Below, one piece after another: positions 40,374 to 51,000 of a stretch of DNA of 64,000 bases. This DNA comes from JADHLJ01 sp038146985. GTDB taxonomy: Bacteria; Pseudomonadota; Alphaproteobacteria; Thalassobaculales; Thalassobaculaceae. The position numbers and the translations under genes were made by a program. Each line of letters begins with the position of its first letter. The first letter of the stretch is position 1. The notes under the pieces are model-generated. The model searched no databases. It saw nothing but the letters and a program-made list of their open reading frames with translations, and had not been told where the DNA came from. The stretch is taken from positions 248,001-312,000 of the forward strand of contig JAYQSQ010000014.1 of NCBI GenBank assembly GCA_038146985.1, read 5' to 3'.

Positions 40374-41612
40374 ATGCCCTCAACACCCACCCTCGACGAC
40401 ATCAGGGCCGCCGCCAAGATCCTTGAAAACAGCGCCGTGCGAACCCCCGTATCGCGGGCCTTCTGGCTCGACCAGCGTCACGGGATCACGACTTATCTGA
40501 AGCTTGAGAACCAGCAGGTTACCGGCTCGTTCAAGGACCGGGGCGCGGCGGTGAAGCTCGCCAAACTGGGCCCCGACGAACGCGCGCGCGGGGTGATCGC
40601 GATGTCGGCGGGAAATCACGCGCAAGGCGTCGCCTACCACGCGAACCGGCTCGGGATTCCAGCGACGATCATCATGCCGGCTCAGACCCCCTTCACCAAG
40701 GTCGAACGCACCCGCCGGCACGGCGCCAAGGTCGTGCTGCACGGGCGCAACATCGCGGATTGCGCCGAACACGCCAACGTTCTGATCCAGGAACATGGCC
40801 ATGTGCTGGTCCATCCCTATGACGACCCCGACATTATCGCCGGACAAGGTACGATCGGCCTGGAACTCCTGGCGGACATCCCGGATCTGGATGCCGTCGT
40901 CGTCCCGATCGGCGGCGGCGGGCTGATGGCCGGCATTGCGCTCGCGGTGAAGGTCCTGAAGCCGGAGGTTCGGCTGTTCGGGGTCGAAGCCGTGCTTTAC
41001 CCCTCGATGAGCGACGCGATCAGCGGCGGTCCGCCCCGTTCCGGCGGTGAAACCATCGCCGAGGGCATCGCCGTCAAGACTCCCGGCGAGATCACCCGCC
41101 GGGTCATCTCGGATCTGGTCGAGGAGATTGTGCTCGTCGAGGAAGCTAAGCTCGAAGGGGCGATCCACCGGCTGGCCGAGGAACAGAAACTCGTCGTCGA
41201 GGGCGCGGGTGCGGCCGGCGTCGCGGCGCTGGAAAGCCTTGCGCCTCGCCTCGGCGGGGCCAAAGTGGCGACCATCATCTGCGGCGGCAACATCGACTCC
41301 CGGCTCTTCGCATCGGTGCTCATGCGCGGATTGGTCCGCGATGGACGCCTGGTCCGGATCCGCGTCGAGATCAGCGACGAGCCCGGCGTTCTGGGGCGCA
41401 TCAGCGGTCTGATCGGCGAAAGGGGCGGCAATATCATCGAAATCTATCACCACCGCCTGTTCCAGGACGTTCCGGTGAAACTCGCCGAACTCGACGCCGT
41501 GATCGAAACCCGCAACGGTGACCACGTCATGGAAATCCTGGAGGCCTTGGAAAAAGCCGGCTTGAAATCCCGTTTGCTCGGAAGGACCGAGGTGGAAGGA
41601 CGGACGGTCTAG
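40374..41612 (+). CDS. ilvA: threonine ammonia-lyase (ACT-domain type)
   Basis: A 412-residue PLP enzyme that deaminates threonine (or serine) to 2-oxobutyrate. The PLP lysine is in QVTGSFKDRGA (near residue 60), and the phosphate-binding loop is PIGGGGLMAGIA near residue 180. A C-terminal ACT domain (LVRIRVEISDEPGVLGRISGLI) is present once, as in the short catabolic/TdcB-like or single-ACT forms. Both biosynthetic (ilvA) and catabolic roles are possible. ATG 40374 gives the usual N-terminus (MPSTPTLDDIRAAA) and has GGAAAG upstream; ATG 40356 is an alternative. Confidence 0.9.
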   Translation: MPSTPTLDDIRAAAKILENSAVRTPVSRAFWLDQRHGITTYLKLENQQVTGSFKDRGAAVKLAKLGPDERARGVIAMSAGNHAQGVAYHANRLGIPATIIMPAQTPFTKVERTRRHGAKVVLHGRNIADCAEHANVLIQEHGHVLVHPYDDPDIIAGQGTIGLELLADIPDLDAVVVPIGGGGLMAGIALAVKVLKPEVRLFGVEAVLYPSMSDAISGGPPRSGGETIAEGIAVKTPGEITRRVISDLVEEIVLVEEAKLEGAIHRLAEEQKLVVEGAGAAGVAALESLAPRLGGAKVATIICGGNIDSRLFASVLMRGLVRDGRLVRIRVEISDEPGVLGRISGLIGERGGNIIEIYHHRLFQDVPVKLAELDAVIETRNGDHVMEILEALEKAGLKSRLLGRTEVEGRTV

Positions 41613-41618
41613 GACACC

Positions 41619-42101
41619 TCAGCCGACGCCCGCGAGGCCCGCGTAACGCCCCCGGTGATAGAGCAGAGGCGCAACCTCGGAAACGACCTCGGCGCGCAGC
41701 GCCCGGCCGACGATGATCACATGGTCGCCGGCATCGTGCCGTATCTCCAGTTGGCAATCCGCCGCCGAGACGATGCCGTCCAAGATCGGCGCGCCAGTCT
41801 CCCAGGTGCTCCAGGTGCTGCCTTCGAAGCGGTCACCCTCGAACATTGCGAAATGCGTGGACAACGCGTCCTGACCGGCGGCGAGGATGTTTATCGCGAA
41901 GTTGTCGGTGGTCATGAAGGCATCGAAATTGGTCGACGATTTGCCGAGGCAGAACAGCACGAGAGGCGGGTCCAAGGAGACCGAACTGAAAGAATTCGCA
42001 GTGATGCCGTGCGGCGAACCGTTGACGACCGTCGTAACGATGGTCACGCCGGTGGCAAAGGTGCCCATCACATTCCTAAAGTGACGTTGATCTATCGCCA
42101 T
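41619..42101 (-). CDS. flavin reductase-like FMN-binding protein
   Basis: A 160-residue split-barrel flavin reductase of the two-component monooxygenase type. Typical segments: RNVMGTFATGVTIVTT near the N-terminus, GITANSFSSVSLDPPLVLFCL near residue 33, and FAINILAAGQD near residue 68. Such proteins supply reduced flavin to a partner oxygenase, often at a distance from its gene. ATG 42101 has GGGAGAG upstream; the open frame up to 42539 is a spurious extension. It is convergent with the threonine ammonia-lyase and divergent from motA. Confidence 0.9.
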   Translation of the reverse strand: MAIDQRHFRNVMGTFATGVTIVTTVVNGSPHGITANSFSSVSLDPPLVLFCLGKSSTNFDAFMTTDNFAINILAAGQDALSTHFAMFEGDRFEGSTWSTWETGAPILDGIVSAADCQLEIRHDAGDHVIIVGRALRAEVVSEVAPLLYHRGRYAGLAGVG

Positions 42102-42429
42102 CGCCGTCTCTCCCGTCGCCCCGTCGCGGCTTTCGAACCCCGCCTCCGGCATCGACGCCACCACGGCCAAACATTCGGGGGCCAAGCATTGGGGCCGGAA
42201 GCCGTCCGTCAACGTCGCCCCCTTTATCTCGATTCCCCGATGGCTTTTCAATCGCTTCCGCAACGGCATCCGGCACGCGATTTTTCCCGACCGCCTCGCT
42301 CCATTTGAAGCTAGCCAAAGTTGCATAGTTTTCAAGGAGATGCCGCTTAGTCTTTGCAAGTCACGACAAATTAGGCGATACTTACCGGTAAATCTTGATT
42401 CGAGACTGCCGGCCACCGGGAGGCTGTCC
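42102..42429. promoter_or_regulatory. intergenic region between flavin reductase and motA
   Basis: A 328-bp divergent promoter region. The part next to motA is AT-rich and contains a perfect 10-bp palindrome TTACCGGTAA at 42382-42391, about 38 bp ahead of the motA start, a possible operator. No clear sigma70 or sigma28 promoter pair is visible by eye. Confidence 0.4.
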
Positions 42430-43290
42430 ATGTTCGTCATCATCGGTTGGGTTATCGTCGTCGTATGCGTGATCGGCGGGTACATGGCGATGGGCGGCAA
42501 GCTTGGCCCGTTGTGGCAGCCGTTCGAGCTGGTCATCATCGGCGGCGCCGGCGTCGGTGCCTATATCGTCGCGAATCCGAAATTCGTGCTCAGCCAATCC
42601 GGCCGCGCGTTCAAGGCCGCGATGAAAGGGCCGAAATACAACAAGGACGACTACCTCGAACTGCTCAGCCTGATGTACGCGATCTTCAAGCTCGCCAAGA
42701 CCAAGGGCATGCTGGCGATCGAGTCGCATATCGAGAGACCTGAAGAAAGCTCACTGTTCCAGGCGTTTCCGAAGTTTTCCTCCGACCATCACGCTCTTGA
42801 GTTCCTGTGCGACTATCTGCGGATGATGACCCTTGGCACGGACAATCCGCACGAGCTTGCGGATCTGCTGGACGAGGAGTTGGAGACCCACCACGCCGAG
42901 GATGCGCAGATTGCCGGTGCCTTCCAGACCATGGGTGACGGCTTCCCGGCCCTGGGCATCGTCGCCGCTGTGTTGGGCGTTATCAAGACGATGAGTTCAA
43001 TCACCGAACCGCCCGAGGTTCTCGGAAAGCTGATCGGCGGCGCCTTGGTGGGGACGTTCCTCGGCATTTTCCTGGCTTATGGGTTCGTGTCTCCGCTGTC
43101 CGTCAACATGAACAATGTGTTCGCGGCCGACGCCAAGTATCTCGCATGCATCAAGGCCGGCCTGCTTGCCCATGTGTCCGGATATGCGCCCGCGGTCTCG
43201 GTCGAGTTTGCCCGCAAGATCTTGATGTCTAAGGACCGTCCGTCGTTTTACGAGGTCGAGGAAGCGGTCGCTGCGCTGCCTCCGGTATGA
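42430..43290 (+). CDS. motA: flagellar motor stator protein MotA
   Basis: A 286-residue inner-membrane stator subunit with the usual four TM helices. The N-terminus (MFVIIGWVIVVVCVIGGYMAMGG) is the first membrane helix. The cytoplasmic loop holds the charged segments that contact FliG, and the third and fourth helices are in FPALGIVAAVLGVIKTM and LVGTFLGIFLAYGFVSPL, with the conserved Pro that gates proton flow. GGGAGG lies seven bases before ATG 42430. motB follows after 91 bp. The family and length are unambiguous. Confidence 0.95.
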   Translation: MFVIIGWVIVVVCVIGGYMAMGGKLGPLWQPFELVIIGGAGVGAYIVANPKFVLSQSGRAFKAAMKGPKYNKDDYLELLSLMYAIFKLAKTKGMLAIESHIERPEESSLFQAFPKFSSDHHALEFLCDYLRMMTLGTDNPHELADLLDEELETHHAEDAQIAGAFQTMGDGFPALGIVAAVLGVIKTMSSITEPPEVLGKLIGGALVGTFLGIFLAYGFVSPLSVNMNNVFAADAKYLACIKAGLLAHVSGYAPAVSVEFARKILMSKDRPSFYEVEEAVAALPPV

Positions 43291-43381
43291 TGTTTGCATA
43301 CCCGGTCTTCCAACTGTCGGAAGACATCACCATATAGGTTCGCAAAGAGTGCGGATCTATGCGAACCGGGGCGCCTGACAC

Positions 43382-44352
43382 GTGGACGCACAAGCAAGTA
43401 TCATCATCAAGAAGGTCAAGAAGGGGGGCCATGGCGGCCATCACGGCGGCGCCTGGAAGGTGGCCTATGCCGACTTCGTGACCGCGATGATGGCCTTCTT
43501 TCTTCTGCTGTGGCTGCTTAACGCCACAACCGAAGAGCAGAAGATGGGCATTTCCAACTATTTCGACCCGACCGCGATTTCGCGCTCGACGCGAAGCGGC
43601 TCCGGTGGCGTGCTCGGCGGCACCTCGATCACCAAGCCGGGCGCCCTGAAGACGGCATCCTCGCCGCCGATGATCAGCACGCCTCAGGTCGCCCGTCCGC
43701 AGGCCGAGGATACCGAGGCCATCAACCCCGACTCGGACGACCCCGAGAACATCGAATCCAAGACCGGCAGCGATGCCGACGAGGAAGGCACCATCAGCCA
43801 GGAACAGCTTGAGCAGTTGCTGCAGCAGCAGGAGGCGCAACGCGAAGCGGCCCAGTTCGCCGAGGCGGAAAAGCTGATCAAGCAGGCTGTCGATGAGTCC
43901 AACGATCCGGAACTCAAGGAGGCTGCTGAAAGTCTCAAGATCGAATCCGCGCCCGAGGGGCTGCGCATCCAGCTTATCGACCAGGAAAAGGTGGCGCTGT
44001 TCCCGCTCGGCAGCTCGAATATGGACGAGAAACTGCGCAAGCTGCTGGAGAAGGTCGCCGAAATCATCAAGAAGCTACCCAACAAGATCAAGATCTCCGG
44101 GCACACGGATGCCCGTCCCTTCGCCGCCGGAGTCGGAACGGACGAACTGGGATCTTTCCGCGGAACGCGCCAATGCGAGCCGGCGCGCCTCGAACAGCTC
44201 GGCGTCGCCGAGGACCGGATCGCCCAGGTCATGGCGCATGGCGGACAGGGACGCCGATTGAGCCGGCGGACCCGCCCCTGGAAAATCGCCGCATCAGCAT
44301 CGTCCTGCTGCGTCAAAGCACGAAGAAGCGGCTCCGACGAAGAGGCGGTGAT
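43382..44352 (+). pseudogene. motB: flagellar motor protein MotB, frame broken near the C-terminus
   Basis: The start is GTG 43382. The N-terminus has the basic tail KKVKKGGHGG and the single TM helix with the proton-binding aspartate in VAYADFVTAMMAFFLLLWLL. The periplasmic OmpA-like domain starts well (PNKIKISGHTDARPF). From about 44145 one base is gained (expected TNWDLSAERANASRR), one lost near 44190 (ALEQLGVAEDR returns), and the end (IEPADPPLENRRISIVLLRQ) is in a third frame. The end point at 44352 is an estimate. The long open frame to 45010 joins motB to bpt only because of these indels. Confidence 0.85.
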
Positions 44353-44597
44353 CGACGGCCGCCGACACAGCCGAATGAGACCAGCCTCGGTCCGCGCAGA
44401 CCGAAAACAACAATTCCGTAACCTCGACAGGCCCCAGAACCGGCGGCTGGCGGCTCTGGTCCTCGCGGGACCGTCCATGCCCGGCGGCGCTGTTTACCGC
44501 CACGCCTGCGCGGCGGCGGTTGCGGGCCAACCTGAAATCGTTCACGATCAGCCGCCTCTCCCGGGAAAGGCCTTGCGCTTGACGAGATGGCGACGCG

Positions 44598-45376
44598 ATG
44601 TTCGAGCGGTACCACGACCCTCCGTTGGTATTCTTTGCACCCTGCTGATGCCGTGCCCGCATATCTGCCGGATCGGGTTGAGCGCCGTCTGGTCGCGGAT
44701 ATCTCCAGCCGCCGAGGTCGCAGCAGCCACGACGCGCTCGCCCGGGCCGGATTTCGGCGCACCCAGCATTCGGCTATCGCCCGGCTTGCCTGAGCTGCAA
44801 ATCCTGCCTGCCGATACGGGTTCGCGTCCGGATTTCAGTGGACCCGCTCGTTCCGGCGCACCGTCAACCGCAACCGGGACCTGGCCGCACCTGGCCGACG
44901 CCCGCGCCACGCCAGAGCAGTTCGCGCTGTTCAAGCGGTATCAGGCCGCCCGCCACACCGAAGGCGAAATGGGCCTCATGGACTATGTGGATTTCGGCGA
45001 CAGTGATTGAACACTCGCCGATCGACTCGCGCCTGCTTGAATATCGCCGGACAAGCGACGGCAGCCTTATGGGCGTGATGCTGGTTGATGTGCAGGACGA
45101 CGGACTTTCCGCCGTCTACAGCTTCTTCTCCGACGAAAATCCGGAACGCGGTTTGGGCAGCTTCATGGTCCTGGATCTCGTCAGGCGGGCGTCGGCGCAG
45201 CCGCTGCCCTATGTCTATCTCGGCTATTGGATCGCCGAGACCCGCAAGATGTCCTACAAAGCCCGCTTTCGACCGGCTGAAGTGCTGCTGGATACGGGCT
45301 GAGCGACCTTCCGGAAACGGAACCGACCATTGCGGACCCCTCTCCGGTCGCCCCGCCGGAAGTGTCCCGGAAATGA
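44598..45376 (+). pseudogene. bpt: aspartate/glutamate leucyltransferase (arginyltransferase family), frame broken
   Basis: Bpt transfers Leu or Arg from tRNA to N-terminal acidic residues to mark proteins for ClpAP degradation. Pieces readable in different frames: YHDPPLVFFAP at the start, AYLPDRVERRLVADIS, ALARAGFRRTQHSA, the substrate loop EQFALFKRYQAARHTEGEMG, then an intact end through YSFFSDENPERGLGSFMV and PYVYLGYWIAETRKMSYKARF. The N-terminal CxxC region is scrambled. One missing base near 45301 hides a natural end (TGWSDLPE onward) at the stop 45374-45376. At least four indels are needed. It is convergent with yqeY. Confidence 0.78.
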
Positions 45377-45459
45377 TCGCCGGCAGCGTCGGTTCCACAA
45401 ACCGCCATCCACATCCGTCATGAGAATGAAGCCCGCCGAGCAGGCAACGACGGTCAGTT

Positions 45460-45910
45460 CACCAGGCTTCCTGGACAATGCCGCTGGCCTTGGAAAAAGT
45501 CCGTGCTGGCCCGGATAGCGCTGTTTCAGAAGCGCCATGGTCCGGCCCATATCATGATGTCCTTCGCGCCGATTTCGCGAATCGCATCCTTGACGACGCC
45601 GTCCAGCTCGTCGCCGTCCAGCGGACGCGGCATGAAGCGGCGAATCACCTCACCTCCTCCCGCTCCTGTTCGGCGAGTTCGAGACGGCCCCCTTCCTCGT
45701 AAAGCCGGATCGATTCGGCGCGCTGCTTGACCATGGTCTGCAGCAGGGACAAACCTCGTCTTCGGACACGCCGTCGTCTGTTGCCGCCGGCCCGCGCGCA
45801 GATGTCCTGATCCTTAAGTGCCGCTAGAATCAAGCGGATGGTGCTGACGGCGCAATTTATCCTGCCTTCATGGACACCTTCAGCGCCTCGTTCAGTTCAC
45901 TTCGAATCAC
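45460..45910 (-). pseudogene. yqeY: GatB/YqeY domain protein, frame broken
   Basis: The likely start is GTG 45910 (VIRSELNEALKVSMKAG). The frame then breaks at a stop, and the next pieces are TIRLILAALKDQDICARA, LSLLQTMVKQRAESIRLYEEGGRLELAEQE, IRRFMPRPLDGDELDGVVKDAIREIGAKDI and MALLKQRYPGQ. In order they make the complete YqeY fold of about 150 residues. YqeY is a small helical protein related to the tRNA-binding tail of GatB. Its position divergent from carA is typical of alphaproteobacteria. At least three indels are needed. Confidence 0.75.
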
Positions 45911-46110
45911 GGTGGATTTTCCTTTGCCCATATCTGTCCGGCACTTCTGCAGTGTCGAAACAGCATGCGAAACACTTAACAGTGAATCACAGGAAACCAA
46001 GCAATTTGTTAACACCTTGAAAACAATCAAATATCTCAAAAACATAGGGTTGACCCTCCAGGCGCCATGGCGTATCAACCGTGCCGATCAAGACACCTTG
46101 ATACCCACCC

Positions 46111-47308
46111 ATGGCGGACGCTCGGGCGACTGATCCTGGCCACAAGGCCGCACCCACGAAGCCCGATGGCGCGACCGCCGCCCTGATTCTTTCCGACGGA
46201 ACGATGTTCTGGTCACGGCCTCGGCGCGGCGCGGACCACGGTGGGCGAGGTCTGCTTCAACACCTCAATGACCGGTTATCAGGAGATCATGACCGATCCG
46301 TCTTATGCCGGTCAGATCCATCACCTTCACCTTCCCGCATATAGGCAATGTCGGCGCCAATGCCAATGATGTGGAGACCGCGACCGCCGCACTCGCTGGG
46401 CCTGGTGCTGCCGGGCCGACATGACGGCCCGTCCAACCACCGGCCGAGCGGCACTTCGACGATTGGCTGAAATCGGTGAACCTGCCGGGGATCAGCGGTG
46501 TCGACACAAGAGCGGCTGACCCGGCGCATCCGTGACGGCGGCGCGCCGGGCAAGTCTTCTCTGCACGCGCCGGACGGGATCTTCGACATTCCGGCGCTTC
46601 AGCAACTTTCAGGCCGCCGCGTGGCTCGGTCTTAGAGCATGGATCTGGCCGCCGAGGTTTCCTACCCAAAGCTATGCCTGGGACGAGCAGCACCTGGGCT
46701 TTTGGCGACGACGACACCGAAGGCTTCCAGAAGGCGCCGCCGTCCGGCACCGGGTCGTCGCCATGGATTTCGGCGCAAGCGTAACATCCTGCGCAATCTG
46801 GTGGCGCTGGGCTGCGAGGTGACGGTTGTGCCGGCCAATACCAGCGCCGACGACATCCTCGCCCGCGATCCCGACGGCATCTTCCTCGCCAACGGCCCGG
46901 GCGACCAGCCGCCACGGCACCTACGCGGTGCCTGAGATCCGCAAACTGGTCGACAGCGGCAAGCCGGTCTTCGGCATCTGCCTTGGCCACCAGATGCTCT
47001 CGCTAGCGCTGGGCGCCAGGACCGAGAAGATGCATATGGAGCCACCGGGGCGGCAACCATCCGGTGAAGGACTCTGACCACCGGCAAGGTTGGAGATCAC
47101 CAGCCAGAACCATGGCTTCGTCATCTCCTGAAGGCACCCTGCCCGAGGGCGTGGAAATCTACCCACCGCTCGCTCTTCGACGATCTCCATCGAGGCATCC
47201 GCTTTCCGGCAAGCCGGTCTTCAGCGTCCAATACCACCGAAGCCTCCCAGACCGAAGGATGCAGCCATTATCTGTTCCAGCGGTTCGTGGATCTGATGGG
47301 AGCCCTAG
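46111..47308 (+). pseudogene. carA: carbamoyl-phosphate synthase small subunit, heavily frame broken
   Basis: CarA supplies ammonia from glutamine to CarB for arginine and pyrimidine synthesis. Recognisable pieces, in order and in changing frames: ATAALILSDGT, VCFNTSMTGYQEIMTDPSY, HFDDWLKSVNLPGISGVDT, FLANGPGD, AVPEIRKLVDSGKPVFGICLGHQMLSL (nucleophile Cys in GICLGHQ), EITSQNHGFV, GKPVFSVQYH and the final FVDLM. More than eight indels occur over 1.2 kb, yet the catalytic residues are all intact. The total length is normal. No ribosome-binding site is evident before ATG 46111. A small low-GC gene starts just after the presumed stop at 47306. Confidence 0.82.
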
Positions 47309-47309
47309 C

Positions 47310-47660
47310 ATGGCGAGGTACATGGCCATCTCGGAGGCAGAAGATTGGGTTCTCGCCACTTATATTTTCAGTTAAATGAGGAAGATAGAGAATCTTCCAC
47401 TGTCGACGAAATAATGGAATTCGTCCCGGGTAATTTAACAAGAGGCATATGTAGACGTGCCGCAAAAGGACTGTGGGAACGTAGGTTAGTATCAAGCGAT
47501 ACGACGCTAAGGCTCCAACGCTATAATCCCCTCCATCGCAGCGGAAGAAACAAAATATTTTCGCGATTTCAATCCAAACAATATTACATTGAGCAATGAT
47601 GGAATTAAAACTGCGGAAATATTTCTAGAACAAAATACCATTATTGATGATTTTTTATAA
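47310..47660 (+). pseudogene. low-GC hypothetical protein, possible winged-helix, frame broken
   Basis: Reading across two frame changes gives about 117 codons from ATG 47310 to TAA 47660: MARYMAISEAEDWVLATYIF, then QLNEEDRESSTVDEIMEFVP, GICRRAAKGLWERRLVSSD, and finally LSNDGIKTAEIFLEQNTIIDDF. The spacing of short helices and the closing segment suggest a winged helix-turn-helix fold, without proof. The length is exactly in phase overall. Base composition falls sharply here compared with carA and carB, which marks the gene as foreign or under different pressure. Confidence 0.45.
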
Positions 47661-47676
47661 ACTCACGATATGAACA

Positions 47677-48039
47677 ATGGAACATAACAAAGAATCAAAT
47701 CAACAGGATTCAAAAATCGGCCTTACAACAGTGGAAAAATCATAGATTTGGAGGAAAAAGAAGAAGAAATGAGAAAAAGCATCCAATTTATAGACTCAAC
47801 AATAAAATCCTCAATCAGAGTAAAATATTGGACAACGAAACGCGAGAAGCATCTGTTTCTTCTTTAGAATCTGCAAAACAAAACTTCCTCAAACGCGGAA
47901 AGCATTATGTTCGTTCATTATTGACCCGATCCTTATTGGCCTCAAGAATGGCTTATAAAGCCACCACAGAGATCACAAAAACAGTCCTCATGGAAGCGCT
48001 CGAGGGTGGTTCTCTAAAATCTTTGGTAGCGATTCATAA
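47677..48039 (+). pseudogene. low-GC charged hypothetical protein between carA and carB
   Basis: From ATG 47677 the reading goes MEHNKESNQQDSKIGLTTVEK, then IIDLEEKEEEMRKSIQFIDS, then (third frame) ILDNETREASVSSLESAKQ, NFLKRGKHYVRSLLTRSLL, AYKATTEITKTVLMEALEG. It is Lys/Glu-rich and mostly helical, with a probable coiled coil early. No family is recognised. A TAA at 48037-48039 overlaps the carB ATG as TAATG if the frame is repaired, so it may be coupled to carB. The whole stretch is AT-rich. Confidence 0.4.
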
Positions 48040-51000
48040 TGCCCAAACGCACCGACATCTCCTCGATCATCATCATCGGCGCCGGGCCGATCGTCATCAG
48101 TCAGGCCTGTGAGTTCGATTATTCCGGGACCCAGGCCTGCAAGGCGCTGAAGGAGGAAGGCTACCGGGTGATCCTGGTGAACTCCAACCCGGCGACGATC
48201 ATGACGACCACGGGCCTGGCCGACGCCACCTATGTGGAGCCGATCACGCCGTCGACCGTGGCGCGGATCCTCGAGAAGGAACGGCCCGACGCGATGCTGC
48301 CCACCATGGGCGGGCAGACCGCGCTGAATCACCGCGCTGGCGCTGGCCAGACGGCACCCTGGAGCGGTTGGGCGTCGAAGCTGATCGGCGCCAATCTCGA
48401 GGCGCCATCGAGGAAGGCCGAGGACCGGCTGCTGTTCCGCCAGGCGATGGACAAGATCGGCCTTGAATCCCCGCGCTCCACCCTGGTTTCCAACGACGAG
48501 GAAGCCGCAGGAAGCGCTGAAAAGCGTCGGGCTGCCGGCGATCATCCGGCCGTCCCTTCACGCTGCGCCGGCACCGGCGGCGGCATCGCCTACAATGTCC
48601 AGGAGTTCGAGGAGATCGTCCGCAACGGTCTGCGCCTTTCGCCGGTCCACACGGTGCTGATCGAGGAATCGGTGCTGGAGCTGGAAGGAGTTCGAGATGG
48701 AGGTGGTCCGCGACAAGGCGGACAACTGCATCATCATCTGCGCCATCGAGAATATCGACCCGATGGGCATCCATACCGGTGACTCGGTCACCGTCGCTCC
48801 CGGCTGACCCTGACCGACAAAGGAATATCAGCGGATGCAGGACGCCTCGATCGCGTGGCTGCGCGAGATCGGGGTGGATACCGGTGGCTCCAACGTGCAG
48901 TTCGCTGGTCAGCCCCGAGACCGGGCGGCTGGTGATCATCGAGATGAACCCCGGGTCTCGCGCTCTTCGGCGCTGGCCTCGAAGGCCACCGGCTTCCTGA
49001 TCGCCAAGATAGCCGCCAAGCTGGCGGTCGGTTACACGCTGGACGAACTCGAACAACGACATTACCGGCGTGACCCCACGCCAGTTTCGAGCCGACCATC
49101 GACTATGTCGTCACCAAGATGCCGCGCTTCACCTTCGAGAAGTTCCCGGCGCCGAGGCGAAGCACCACGTCGATGAAGTCGGTGGGCGAGGCCATGTCCA
49201 TCGGTCGGACCTTCCCGGAAAGCCTGCAGAAGGCGCTGCGCTCCATGGAGACCGGTCTCACCGGGCTCGACGAGGTCGAACTGCCGGTGAACGAGGACGG
49301 AGTCGTCGACAAGGCCGGCGCCATCGCGGCGCTATCCGAGCCGGTGCCCGATCGGCTGCTTCGGGTCGCGCAGGCCTTCCGGCTCGGTTTGACGGTAGAG
49401 GAAGTGCACGGCGCCTCGGCCATCGACCCTTGGTTCCTGCGCCATATCGAGGCGATCGTCGCCGCCGAGGAGAAAATCCGCGCGGACGGTCTGCCGACGG
49501 ACCGCCAGGGCATGCTAGCGCTGAAGAAATTCGGCTTCTCGGACATGCGGCTCGGCACCCTGACCGGACAGGACGAGACGGCGGTCGCGGCGGCCCGCCG
49601 GGCGCTCGGCGTGACCCCGGTCTACAAGCGCATCGATACCTGCGCCGCCGAGTTCCCGGCCAAGACGCCCTACATGTACTCGGCGTACGAGGGCGACGGG
49701 CTGAACCCGCCGGAATGCGAGTCCGAGCCGACCGACCGGGAGAAAATCCTGATCCTCGGCGGCGGGCCGAACCGCATCGGCCAGGGGATCGAGTTCGACT
49801 ATTGTTGCGTCCATGCCGCCTATGCGCTTTCGGAGGCGGGGTATGAGACCATCATGGTCAATTGCAACCCGGAAACCGTCTCCACCGACTACGACACCTC
49901 CGACCGGCTGTATTTCGAGCCGTTGACGGCGGAGGACGTGGTCGAGCTGGTCCGGGTCGAGCAGCGCAACGGCACCGTGAAGGGTGTGATCGTCCAGTTC
50001 GGCGGCCAGACCCCTTTGAAGCTGGCCCATGCCTTGGAGGCGGCCGGCATCCAGATCCTCGGTACCTCGCCCGACGCCATCGACCTTGCCGAGGACCGGG
50101 AGCGGTTCCAGAAACTGCTCAACAAGCTGGGCCTGAAGCAGCCCGATAACGGCATCGTCACCTCAAGCGACCAGGCCGAGGTGGAAGCCGCCCGGATCGG
50201 CTATCCCGTGGTGATCCGCCCGTCCTATGTGCTGGGCGGTCGGGCGATGGAGATCGTCCATGACGTCACCTCGCTGCGCCGCTATATGACCCAGGCGGTG
50301 ATCGCGTCGGGCAAGAATCCCGTGCTGATCGACGGCTTTCTCTCGCACGCGGTGGAAGTGGATGTGGACTGCATCGCCGACGGCGAAAGCTCGCATATCG
50401 CCGGGATCATGGAGCATATCGAGGAGGCCGGGATCCATTCCGGCGACAGCGCCTGCTCCCTGCCGCCGCAATCCCTGCCGGAGACGGTGATCGAGGAGAT
50501 CCGTCGCCAGACCCGGCTGCTGGCCGAGGGCCTTTCGGTCAAGGGGCTGATGAACGTCCAGTTCGCGGTGAAGGACGGCGAGGTCTTCCTGCTTGAGGTC
50601 AATCCCCGCGCCAGCTGCACGTGCCTTTCGTCGCCAAGGCGACGGGATCGCCGATCGCCAAGATCGCCGCCCGCGTGATGGCGGGAGAGCCGCTCTCCTC
50701 CTTCGATCTGCCCCAAAAGGACCCCGCTCATGTGGCGGTCAAGGAAGCGGTGTTCCCCTTCGCGCGCTTCCCGGGCGTCGACAGCATTCTCGGCCCGGAG
50801 ATGAAGTCGACGGGCGAGGTGATGGGGATCGACAAGGATTTCGCCGCCGCTTTCGCCAAGAGCCAGATCGCCTCGGGCACCAACCTGCCCTCCTCCGGTA
50901 CCGTCTTCATCTCGGTCCGGGACGGGGACAAACCGGAAATCATCGATCTCGCCAGGGAACTGGCGGCGATGGGCTTCCTGCTGCTCGCCACTTCCGGCAC

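Noticed and set aside
47310..48039. Toxin-antitoxin pair in the low-GC island
   Set aside because: Size and pairing would fit, but neither product shows a known toxin or antitoxin motif and the frames are broken.
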